Origin: Natrinema pallidum DSM 3751
GTDB taxonomy: Archaea > Halobacteriota > Halobacteria > Halobacteriales > Natrialbaceae
Assembly: GCF_000337615.1 (NCBI RefSeq)
Contig: NZ_AOII01000095.1
Coordinates: forward strand, 1-56,049
Reading direction: 5' to 3'
Length of the DNA stretch: 56,049 nt
Shown here: piece after piece, positions 40,269 to 47,871 of the stretch
How the letters are laid out: every line of letters starts with the position of its first letter
Position numbering within the stretch: the stretch's first letter is position 1
Made by a program: the position numbers and the translations under genes
The notes under the pieces: generated by a model
Told to the model about the DNA's origin: nothing
The model's input: only the letters and a program-made list of their open reading frames with translations
The model's database searches: none

Positions 40269-40703
40269 CTACTCGTCCCATAACTGGGTGATTCGCTCTT
40301 CGACCTCGTCGAGAACGAGCCTCAGCACGTCACGATGGTCGGTTGGCCAGGAGGCGTCGTCGCCGGGTGTCGGGGCGGTGGGTGGGAGATGGAAGTGGTC
40401 TCGCGTATTGTGGGGGTTCGGATGCCGGTCCCACCGGCATTCCCAGGTACTCTCCGGATGTATCTCCCGATAGTGGATTTTGAAATCGTCGTTCGTGTAC
40501 CAGCGGACAGTCAGGGTCGCCTCGTCGACAGTCGCTGGATAGTACGGCGACGCGAACCGGACGTATAGCTCGAGATGACCGCTGTCGTCCGTGATGGTCG
40601 CTTGTTCAACTTGCTGTGTCGCTCGGAGACGCGTCTGTAGAAATTCGAGGATCGGACGGTCGATCGGGGCGGGGCTGCCCCCATCGCCAGCTGGCGGTGC
40701 CAT
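40269..40703 (-). CDS. TumE-like (DUF6516) toxin candidate
   Basis: A 144-residue protein. The pattern fits the TumE family: LELYVRFASPYYPATVDEAT, VRWYTNDDFKIHYREIHPES, WECRWDRHPNPHNTRDHFHL. The His/Asn/Arg-rich RHPNPHNTRDHFH block is the likely active region. TumE toxins are RNA-targeting and come with an HTH antitoxin. It lies 8 bp after the DUF7342-type HTH gene. Assignment is by pattern only. Confidence 0.65.
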   Translation of the reverse strand: MAPPAGDGGSPAPIDRPILEFLQTRLRATQQVEQATITDDSGHLELYVRFASPYYPATVDEATLTVRWYTNDDFKIHYREIHPESTWECRWDRHPNPHNTRDHFHLPPTAPTPGDDASWPTDHRDVLRLVLDEVEERITQLWDE

Positions 40704-40711
40704 CGCTGGGA

Positions 40712-41245
40712 TTACCCGGAGGCCTGTTCGCCGTCGGTGCCAGCGCGTTGCTGCCGGGCGCGTTCGTAGCGCTCGCGCTCTTCCCGAGCGGTTGCCCAGT
40801 CGCCGAGGTCACTGTACACGTCGTCGATCGTCCACTCGTCGCTCCCCTCCGCGACGGCGACGGCGTCGACCGCGGCAGGTGTCGCGGCGTCGTACACCGC
40901 TTCGTAGTCGGTGATGCGCGTCGTCAGCTCGCGAACGCGCTCTTGGAGGTCCTCGACAGGGTGGTCTGCGGCGAGCTGGTTGATGCGTCGCCACTCGAAG
41001 TAGGCGTCGTTGCGCTCGTAGGTGGCCGGATGCCCGTCGTGGCGCGTGACGATACCCAGGTCCGCGAACCAGTCGAGGTACTTCCGGGCGGTCTTCGGGT
41101 CACAGTCGACACGCTCTGTAATCGCGCTCGCGGTGGCGGGCTCCCGGGTCTGGAGGATGGTTCCGTAGATGCGCTGTTCGACATCCTCGCCGCTGAAGGC
41201 GTCCTCAAACGGCGGAGGTCCATTCGTGGATTCTGAATCGGCCAT
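40712..41245 (-). CDS. HTH protein, DUF7342-type, putative antitoxin
   Basis: A 177-residue protein. Residues 22-75 form a winged helix (RIYGTILQTREPATASAITE, RVDCDPKTARKYLDWFADLG, IVTRHDGHPATYERND). A helical C-terminal region may contact the partner. I recall it as DUF7342, which often precedes a TumE-like gene. Boundary repeat H lies 107 bp upstream of the start. Confidence 0.75.
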   Translation of the reverse strand: MADSESTNGPPPFEDAFSGEDVEQRIYGTILQTREPATASAITERVDCDPKTARKYLDWFADLGIVTRHDGHPATYERNDAYFEWRRINQLAADHPVEDLQERVRELTTRITDYEAVYDAATPAAVDAVAVAEGSDEWTIDDVYSDLGDWATAREERERYERARQQRAGTDGEQASG

Positions 41246-41351
41246 ACGTGTTCTTGCGACTCGATGGATATAGTTCTTGCTTCAGGGAATAGTTTCCCGA
41301 TTGACGCAGCGCATGGGCTACCCGCTGGGTAACGTTGAGCGGGACACCGTA

Positions 41352-41392
41352 TTAACCAACAACTCCAGAAGGCCGGCGCGAATGTTGGTTAA
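41352..41392. repeat. Boundary inverted repeat H
   Basis: TTAACCAACA (41352-41361) and TGTTGGTTAA (41383-41392), perfect arms, spacer 21 bp. It lies between two minus-strand genes. Confidence 0.9.
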
Positions 41393-41402
41393 CCTGACGG
41401 CC

Positions 41403-41843
41403 TCAATCCCGTCGGAGCGCTTGAGCAGGTTTGACGCTAAACGTATCCGCGCCGTCGACTGGGACGTCGTGACTACGATCCGATGCCAGCGATGATGACC
41501 GCGTGAGTCGGGTGATAAGATCCTCGCGAACAGCCTGCCGGCTGACCGTCGACTCGTGCCACCCGAGGCGCTCGTCGTAGTGGCGTTTCTGGAACGTTTC
41601 CCCGACGTCGTCGATGGCGATGAACTGCGTTCGCTTCGCTCCCCACACGTTCGCGGAGACGTACTCCGCACCGACCTCTTCGTGGGTAAGTTCGACAAGG
41701 ACGCACTCGACGAGAGAGACGATGGAAATCTGACTTCTGTCGTTGGGAACCGCCAGTTCCAGATCTGCCCACGGCGCTTCGCTTGGTTGCTCTGTCTGTT
41801 CGTCACGTAGTCGTGATTGCTGTCGCTCGTACTCGGAAGACAT
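41403..41843 (-). CDS. Hypothetical protein
   Basis: A 146-residue protein. The core is ISIVSLVECVLVELTHEEVG, then AEYVSANVWGAKRTQFIAID and a basic KRHYDERLGWHESTVSRQAV. It reads as a small alpha/beta fold. Start ATG 41843, 32 nt after a leader stem-loop. It lies next to boundary repeat H. Family not recognised. Confidence 0.65.
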   Translation of the reverse strand: MSSEYERQQSRLRDEQTEQPSEAPWADLELAVPNDRSQISIVSLVECVLVELTHEEVGAEYVSANVWGAKRTQFIAIDDVGETFQKRHYDERLGWHESTVSRQAVREDLITRLTRSSSLASDRSHDVPVDGADTFSVKPAQALRRD

Positions 41844-41874
41844 GGTCGTTCAGTGGGCGCTCACTGCGCCCCCT

Positions 41875-41897
41875 CACCCCTCTTGGGGGTGATAAAC
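41875..41897 (-). promoter_or_regulatory. T-box plus stem-loop leader, copy 15
   Basis: Minus strand: GTTTATCACCCCC, pairing CACCCC with GGGGTG (41875-41891). It lies 32 nt before the start of the 146-residue protein. Confidence 0.65.
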
Positions 41898-42002
41898 TCC
41901 ACCGCGAATCGCTTCGCGATTGAGTACAAGGGTCGATACCACGGTCTCGCTGGTGCTGTCGCTCAGAATGCATACGTTGCTTTGGGGCAGTTCGAAATTC
42001 CG

Positions 42003-42027
42003 TCACCCCTCACGGGGAGGATAAACG
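42003..42027 (-). promoter_or_regulatory. T-box plus stem-loop leader, copy 16, without a clear gene
   Basis: Minus strand: GTTTATCCTCCCCGTGAGGGG. It lies just after the PrimPol stop and 105 bp before copy 15, with no convincing gene between the two. It may drive a short RNA or a second start for the gene downstream. Confidence 0.5.
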
Positions 42028-42046
42028 CTACGTCGCGGTCTCGCCG

Positions 42047-43318
42047 TTACTCGGAGCCATTCCCGAACAACCGTTTCGTCCGCCCCCAAACAGACGCTGT
42101 CTCGGACTCATCATCGTCCGCACCAGCATCCACGGCGTGCTCTTCGTGGGTCGGGTCTGTCTCTCGGTCACAATCTGCGAGTTCTTCCGTGAGCCGCTCG
42201 ATCTCTGCTTCGAGTGTCTCGATACGCTCGTTTTTCTGTTCGAGCGTTGCCTCGAGTTCGTCGACACGATCGGTTAACAGCCGATTTTTCTCGGTCAGAT
42301 ACGCGTGACTACGATCTGATTCGTCACGTCCGGCATCGGTAGTCGACGTACTCGAACTGGCGTGGGATTGCGTGGATTCGTCGCCCGAGTCGGGATCATA
42401 GAACTCCGAGGTATTCGCAATCGCCCGCTCGATGGTCTTCTCCCCGTACGTCGATCCATCGGCGTAGTGGACATCGTCCCACTTCTCCCGGAGAAGCCCT
42501 GACTGGCGGAAGAGCTGATCTACCCGGGTGTGGTCGCCGCCGGTCCAGAACGCCAGCAGATAGCACAGGGCCATGTCAGCCTCCGACTGGCTATCGTATC
42601 CGACCGTGTTCCCGTTCCAGAGCCGCTCGAACTTCGTCCCGTTCGATGCGTTCGTTGCCTTCTCGAGAAGCTCCTCGTCCTCGAGGTCAACGTCAATCCC
42701 GCCTCCACCGTTCGTTGCTGACTGATCGTCAGTAGCGCCACGATGCCCGGATTCGGACTTCACATCGCTATCAGTGTCATGGACGTACTCGCGGTGAATC
42801 GCTACGAGCGCGTCCTGTCGGCGTGCAACGTGAGCGGGAGTCTCCTCGACGTGGTTGCCAGTAACGGTGAAAAAGCGCGCGGTGTCGTACAGTTCGAAAC
42901 TCCCGCGGCGGTTTCGGCCCTCCGGTAGCTCTCCGGTGATGAGCACGTGGTAGCCGGTGCCGGATGGCGAAATCTCCGTATAGGAGTCGAGTCGCTCGAT
43001 GATGTCCAGCGCCGCGTCGTCGACGTCCCCGGTCTCGGGATCGCGGCAGTCATCGAGATCCACGCCAACGATCGGATCATCGTCAGTAAAGACGAAGCCA
43101 ACGCCATCAGCATTCCCTGTTTCGACGTACTCGAGTGCTGTCTCAAAGCTGTCCCACGTATCTGGATCCGTCGACGAGGCGAATGCTCCTATCCCTGGCG
43201 TCACCGGTATCTTCGTCTGTTTGCCATCGCGCTCTTCTTCTTTCCAGCATACCCACTGCTCGCGTTCTCGCAAGCTAGCTGGCAGCGCTGCTGTGTCAAT
43301 AGAGGTGTCAGAACTCAT
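42047..43318 (-). CDS. Primase-polymerase (NrS-1/PrimPol-like)
   Basis: A 423-residue protein. The N-terminal 170 residues match the plasmid/phage PrimPol AEP type: LREREQWVCWKEEERDGKQT, GVGFVFTDDDPIVGVDLDDC (the hxDxD catalytic strand), SYTEISPSGTGYHVLITGEL, FELYDTARFFTVTGNH. A helical domain follows (MALCYLLAFWTGGDHTRVDQ). The C-terminus is a coiled coil (RLLTDRVDELEATLEQKNER). It has no helicase motif, so it would prime replication with host helicases. Start ATG 43318; a GATATAGTTT box lies upstream. Iteron-like repeats follow at 43479-43562. Confidence 0.85.
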   Translation of the reverse strand: MSSDTSIDTAALPASLREREQWVCWKEEERDGKQTKIPVTPGIGAFASSTDPDTWDSFETALEYVETGNADGVGFVFTDDDPIVGVDLDDCRDPETGDVDDAALDIIERLDSYTEISPSGTGYHVLITGELPEGRNRRGSFELYDTARFFTVTGNHVEETPAHVARRQDALVAIHREYVHDTDSDVKSESGHRGATDDQSATNGGGGIDVDLEDEELLEKATNASNGTKFERLWNGNTVGYDSQSEADMALCYLLAFWTGGDHTRVDQLFRQSGLLREKWDDVHYADGSTYGEKTIERAIANTSEFYDPDSGDESTQSHASSSTSTTDAGRDESDRSHAYLTEKNRLLTDRVDELEATLEQKNERIETLEAEIERLTEELADCDRETDPTHEEHAVDAGADDDESETASVWGRTKRLFGNGSE

Positions 43319-43478
43319 CGTTGATCTCTCCGAGGACCACCGACTGAATCCTCCGAACAAACTATATCATAACCCCGATACGACTGCCGATAATTGATAT
43401 GCTGTCCGACCTGCCTGTCCCCGCACCGTTCTGCGGATGGAACCCAGTGTATACTAGTTGGTTTTGGCCGGGGATGTT

Positions 43479-43562
43479 GCGTGGACAGCACCCCCGTCAT
43501 GCGATTTTGCGTGGACAGCTGTGTCCGTGGAGATTCCTTGGATGGACAGTCTGCGTGGACAG
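43479..43562 (+). repeat. Iteron-like GCGTGGACAG repeats
   Basis: GCGTGGACAG at 43479-43488, 43509-43518 and 43553-43562, plus a variant GGATGGACAG at 43540-43549. The first three units lie about 30 bp apart, roughly three helical turns. They occupy the 350-bp gap between the PrimPol gene and the VirD4-like gene. They could be an origin, oriT or operator; no AT-rich run adjoins them except just upstream of the PrimPol start. Confidence 0.65.
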
Positions 43563-43667
43563 GTGAAGCAAATGCTGGATTCTGGCTGTGTGAGGGGCTA
43601 TTTCGGAGAGAATCGCAGACGAGATGCCATCGAACAGGGATACTCTCAGAAGCACTAACACAGTATA

Positions 43668-46600
43668 TCATATATCTGGTTCATCTCCTTGATCGAGTAG
43701 TGTATACCCCTCCTGTGTCAAGGTGAGTCCGAGGTAGAACTGAACCCGGTCACCATCTACTCTAGACCGGTCGGTGTCGAGGTCGACTACGTTCCGCAAC
43801 TTCCGAGTGAACCAACCCTTGGTTGTCCCGTCGATATCGTGCTGGTCAGTCCATGTGGCGTACGCCTGAAACAGATCATCCTGTGGAACTTTGGCTCCAT
43901 CGGCCTGCCTGACGTACATCGCTGTAAACGCTTCAACACCGTCGCCGTCCGGGTCGATGTCCATCGACTCGTCTTTCGATGACGAATCAGATGCATCGGC
44001 ATCTAGTGGAGCATCCCTGCCAAGGCCGGTCGTCGAAACCTCGACCTGGCCTGAATCACCGGTGGAATCGTCCGGCCACAGCCCCTCGGGATCGGGATTC
44101 TTGGACAGCGCATACGTCTCTCCTTGCTGGAAAATCATTGGACTACCGTCAGCTGGCAAAATCAGTAAGATGTAGCTGTCGCGCGAAACGTCTGCATCTG
44201 GTAGATCGACGTCGGGGATGAATGGCCGTTTGATCGGGGTCCAATCCGCCTCGAAACCGTCTTTCGAGTCATAGACGCAGGTATCTCCAGGTTTGTGGAC
44301 GGTGTACTGGCCGGTTTCTCGATCGTGGCTATAGTAGGCCGGAACGCCGTTTTTGGAAAGCGTTCCCTCGTCTGGAACGCGAGCGAACTCCATCTCGCCG
44401 TCTGAAAGCACGCGCTCGTCAGCGTCTCGCGTCCAGACAGTCCGATTTGTGTCTGCGGTGCGTGGCCGAACAGCGGTTACCCCACCGTGAGCGGTCGCGC
44501 CACCGCCGAACATCACGATCTCGTCGCGATTATAGAACTGCTCGGTGCCGTCGGCCCGCTCTTTCAGCGGCGGCGAGAGGATGTTCTCGATTCGCTTGGC
44601 CCACTTCGTGTCGGAATCACCAGGACGGACGACGAAGAATGGTATCCGGTCGGCCTCGTGGGCTCGTTTGAGGTTCTGCAAGACTTTCGCGGGTCGGTCA
44701 GGTGTCGTCGTCTCGGCCTCGATATTGAACACGCCGTCGTGGTCTGGGTGGGTCGCAGTGGCGTCGGGTTGCTCGCTCCCGTCCTGTTCGAGGATATCGA
44801 CGCTGAACCCGCGCTCGGTGAGCGCCGTCTCGGTATCCATGAGTACTGCATCGTGGCTTGTTCCGCCCGCCGATCCGACAGCCCCAGTCTCAGGCTGTAC
44901 CGTCGTTTCCCCCTCGTCGGAGAGACGGGCGACGATGTCGTCGTTCTTCAGTTCGACTTCGAGCAACCGTGACGTTTCACGCACGTCCGGCAAGTCATCA
45001 TACTCAAAGTCAATGTCGGGATGGCTGTTCCCAAGGCGTACGGAGAGTTCTTCGTCGACGGCGGTGACGTCTACCCAACCGTTCTCCGTCCGTACGTCCT
45101 CCCGTATTTGCACTGCGCGAATCGCCTCCGCCATCGTCTCATCCAGGATTTTCGTCGGGTTTGCTGCTTCGTTGGCGTCGCTGTAGATGAGGTTCTGCAT
45201 AATCTCAGCGTCGGTCAGCGGGTCGGTCCCGTACCGGTCTAAACTCTGCTCGATGATATCGTCGACCGCATCAGCCGACCGAAGCGGTGGATACGGCGGG
45301 AACGAGCGGAGAAGGACGGGCTCGGAGTACCGACCGCCGTCAAGAGGCAGTTTCGTCCAGGCCTGGTATTGGTCGGTCGAGATGAGGTCCTCTGCCGTGT
45401 AGTTTCGGAACCTCTTCATCAAGAGCTGGGCGTCGTCGACATCGTTCACCGAGAAGGCGATGAGGTTGTCGCAGTTGTTCTGCATCGCCTTGAGCGTATC
45501 CTCGTCGAACTGCGACGGGTACTGGGAGGAAAGCGTCACGGAGAGACGCATCGACCGGGCACGGGCGAGCATCGATTCGATATCGAGGTTGTCACTCGCG
45601 ATGTCGTCAAACTCGTCACAGAGGACAAAGTAGGGGTCTGGATCGGTGTCTCGCTCGTATGACCGTTGTTGAATTGCGCTCCAGAGGTTCCGCATCACGC
45701 CGAGCGTGACCATCTTCTTGATGTCCGTGTTCTCGACGGGTGTGCGGACGATGACGATTCGGTCGTTGTCGATGATGTCGCGGAAGTCGATCGTGCTCTC
45801 GCGGTGGGAGATGATTCGCCGGATGACCGAGTTTTCGACCCACGATTTGATTCGCTTGAGCAGCGGTCGGACCGTCTCGTCGTCCATCCGTGCGATTTCG
45901 AGACAGAATTCGCGCACATACGGGTCGTCGACGTCGAGGGCGAACTCTTCGCGCCGTTCGGCGTTCAACAGCGTGAAGTACATATCGATCACCGAGAACG
46001 GTTTCTCGGACTGCATCATCGCCCGACCCATCGACTCGGTAATCGACTTCATGTTGATCCCCCAGTACTCGTCCGTATCGAAGATTGCTTTGAGGTTCTC
46101 GATGCGATTCTCGATTTCGTTTTCACGTTCCTCCTCGGTGTTGCAGTCGGGAACCTCGAGGAAATTCAGTCCGACCGTCTTGTCGTGCTCTGACGATCCG
46201 GGCTCGATCCAGACGACGTCGTCCAGACGGTCTTCGGGGAGTTTCCGCAGGAGTTCACGGGAGTCGCGACCTTTCGGGTCGAAGTATACGAAGCCATACC
46301 CTGAATACGCCCACTGGATCATCATATTCAGCAACTCCGTGGTTTTCCCGTAGCCGGTGGTGCCCGTGATCCAGATGTGCCGGAACAGCGACTCGAAGCG
46401 GAGCGGTGCTTCACGGAATCCACGTTGGGCGTCCTCGTCGTAGCCGATCCAGAGCGGGGCGGGCGAGGTGTCGACACCCGATTCGAACATCTCTCGGACG
46501 TGTGACCCTGCGACAGTGCCCTCACCTGCTGTTTCGGTGATGACGGACTTCCCACCAACGTAGGCCGTGTCTCGCTCACTGATATCGTACGTTTCGCCGA

Positions 46601-46754
46601 GTCGGGTCTGGGAAGCCGATAGTGAATTGGACGTTGAACGCTCGTCTCCGTTGGTCTGCGAATTGGGATCTACTTCCTCGTCTTCTGTGGACTTCTCGGA
46701 CGCTGGAGGCGACTCCTCGGAGTCGTCACGATCGAAAAATCGGTCAAACACCAT
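43668..46754 (-). CDS. VirD4/HerA-like conjugative coupling ATPase
   Basis: A 1028-residue ATPase. Walker A is IWITGTTGYGKTTELLNMMI near residue 140; Walker B is PYFVLCDEFDDIASD near residue 380. GFVYFDPKGRDSRELL and LSVTLSSQYPSQFDEDTLKA are typical of the VirD4/TraG and HerA class that pumps DNA into the secretion channel. The C-terminal 500 residues hold acidic linkers and a winged-helix-like end (AYATWTDQHDIDGTTKGWFT). Start ATG 46754 (MVFDRFFDRDD) overlaps the stop of the previous gene by 11 nt. Last gene of the conjugation operon. Confidence 0.88.
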   Translation of the reverse strand: MVFDRFFDRDDSEESPPASEKSTEDEEVDPNSQTNGDERSTSNSLSASQTRLGETYDISERDTAYVGGKSVITETAGEGTVAGSHVREMFESGVDTSPAPLWIGYDEDAQRGFREAPLRFESLFRHIWITGTTGYGKTTELLNMMIQWAYSGYGFVYFDPKGRDSRELLRKLPEDRLDDVVWIEPGSSEHDKTVGLNFLEVPDCNTEEERENEIENRIENLKAIFDTDEYWGINMKSITESMGRAMMQSEKPFSVIDMYFTLLNAERREEFALDVDDPYVREFCLEIARMDDETVRPLLKRIKSWVENSVIRRIISHRESTIDFRDIIDNDRIVIVRTPVENTDIKKMVTLGVMRNLWSAIQQRSYERDTDPDPYFVLCDEFDDIASDNLDIESMLARARSMRLSVTLSSQYPSQFDEDTLKAMQNNCDNLIAFSVNDVDDAQLLMKRFRNYTAEDLISTDQYQAWTKLPLDGGRYSEPVLLRSFPPYPPLRSADAVDDIIEQSLDRYGTDPLTDAEIMQNLIYSDANEAANPTKILDETMAEAIRAVQIREDVRTENGWVDVTAVDEELSVRLGNSHPDIDFEYDDLPDVRETSRLLEVELKNDDIVARLSDEGETTVQPETGAVGSAGGTSHDAVLMDTETALTERGFSVDILEQDGSEQPDATATHPDHDGVFNIEAETTTPDRPAKVLQNLKRAHEADRIPFFVVRPGDSDTKWAKRIENILSPPLKERADGTEQFYNRDEIVMFGGGATAHGGVTAVRPRTADTNRTVWTRDADERVLSDGEMEFARVPDEGTLSKNGVPAYYSHDRETGQYTVHKPGDTCVYDSKDGFEADWTPIKRPFIPDVDLPDADVSRDSYILLILPADGSPMIFQQGETYALSKNPDPEGLWPDDSTGDSGQVEVSTTGLGRDAPLDADASDSSSKDESMDIDPDGDGVEAFTAMYVRQADGAKVPQDDLFQAYATWTDQHDIDGTTKGWFTRKLRNVVDLDTDRSRVDGDRVQFYLGLTLTQEGYTLLDQGDEPDI

Positions 46755-47871
46755 TGTGTCCTCTGTTGTCAGCATTGCGTTCGTTGGCATCTCCGCTGTC
46801 GGTGGGCGGTTCGTATTGGCCTGCGTCGGCGGGGACGCGGTCACCGCGTTGCGTGTAGCGCCAGTCGATATTCGGCGTCTCGATCTCGTTGTTCGGGATG
46901 TGTGCGACGCCAGCGAGCTCGTCGACAGTCATAATCATACGCCGGTCGGTCCACTCGCGGTCGGCCATCCGGGTGACGTGCTGTTTGAGCTGACTCGCAC
47001 GCTTGGCTTCCTTCCGATGCCACACCGGCGTATCGTCGAGACCCTGCTCGGTGATCGCGTTGTAGTACTTTCTGAACATCCCGGCCACCCCACGGGCACG
47101 GGCCTCGGCCTCGTCCTTATCTGCTGAAATTGCGACCACACGGATGTTGACGTGGAATGCCTGCTGGCCGCGCTGCTGCTCGATGGTTTTGGCGGCCTGC
47201 TTGTCCTTCTCGCTCGCTGGTCGCGTTCGGGGATTGAGCCATCCCACCGACGTTCCCTGGCGGAGCGCGTGGGCGAGGTCGTCGACGCTGTTGTGCTTGA
47301 ACCGGTCGCCCCCCGTCCAGGACTGCTTGGCCGGTCGAAAGACGACTTGCGTGATGACCTTGCTGTCGTCGAGCGAGAGCATCTCGCTCGTGATCTCGCC
47401 ATATGGATCCGTCTCCCACTCCTCGCTGTTGTGATGGCGAATCGGGTAATAGGGGAGCTTCTCCATCTCCAGCCACGCGCCAGCGACGTACTCGTCGGGC
47501 TCAATGACGGGGAAGGCAGCCCCACCTTCGACGGGGAACACCTCGCTGTTTGCGTAGTTGTTCCCGACACGGCGGCGGAACTTGTCGGCGGCCGCCTCAG
47601 TCGCAGCGTGCATATAGAACTTGATCTTCCCCTCGTCGAACCAAACCTCGAAGGAGTGGTGGTCGCTCGTGTTCTTCCCCCGGAAGTTCGTCGTCACGTC
47701 GTGGACCGACTGGAGCAGTCCGGCGCCGTCGACGACTCCCTGATTCTCTTTGAACGGACGAATTCTGAGCAGGATACCCGGCGCACTCTCCGGGTGCTGG
47801 ACGAACGGCTCTTCGAACTCCAGCTGTGTTGCGTCGTACTGCGGGTTGCCACTCAGGAGCTGACTAAACAT
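46744..47871 (-). CDS. Conjugation-associated protein, split N-domain of the coupling ATPase
   Basis: A 375-residue soluble alpha/beta protein. It reads like the N-terminal ferredoxin-like region (DUF8128-type, from memory) that precedes the ATPase in related VirD4/HerA proteins: TQLEFEEPFVQHPESAPGIL, SFEVWFDEGKIKFYMHAATE, FRRRVGNNYANSEVFPVEGG, and later AFHVNIRVVAISADKDEAEA. It is encoded directly before the ATPase with overlapping ends on both sides. I propose that the two work as one split protein; this is inference. Confidence 0.65.
   Translation of the reverse strand: MFSQLLSGNPQYDATQLEFEEPFVQHPESAPGILLRIRPFKENQGVVDGAGLLQSVHDVTTNFRGKNTSDHHSFEVWFDEGKIKFYMHAATEAAADKFRRRVGNNYANSEVFPVEGGAAFPVIEPDEYVAGAWLEMEKLPYYPIRHHNSEEWETDPYGEITSEMLSLDDSKVITQVVFRPAKQSWTGGDRFKHNSVDDLAHALRQGTSVGWLNPRTRPASEKDKQAAKTIEQQRGQQAFHVNIRVVAISADKDEAEARARGVAGMFRKYYNAITEQGLDDTPVWHRKEAKRASQLKQHVTRMADREWTDRRMIMTVDELAGVAHIPNNEIETPNIDWRYTQRGDRVPADAGQYEPPTDSGDANERNADNRGHNGV

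Noticed and set aside
41803-41973. Small frame between leader copies 15 and 16
   Set aside because: It runs through leader 15 and into the start of the following gene in another phase, with an Arg/Ser/Gln-rich translation. It is probably chance.
8812-42027. Leader stem-loops read as intrinsic terminators
   Set aside because: The T-run lies 5' of the stem on the transcribed strand and only A-rich sequence follows it on the other strand, so neither direction gives a stem followed by U-run.
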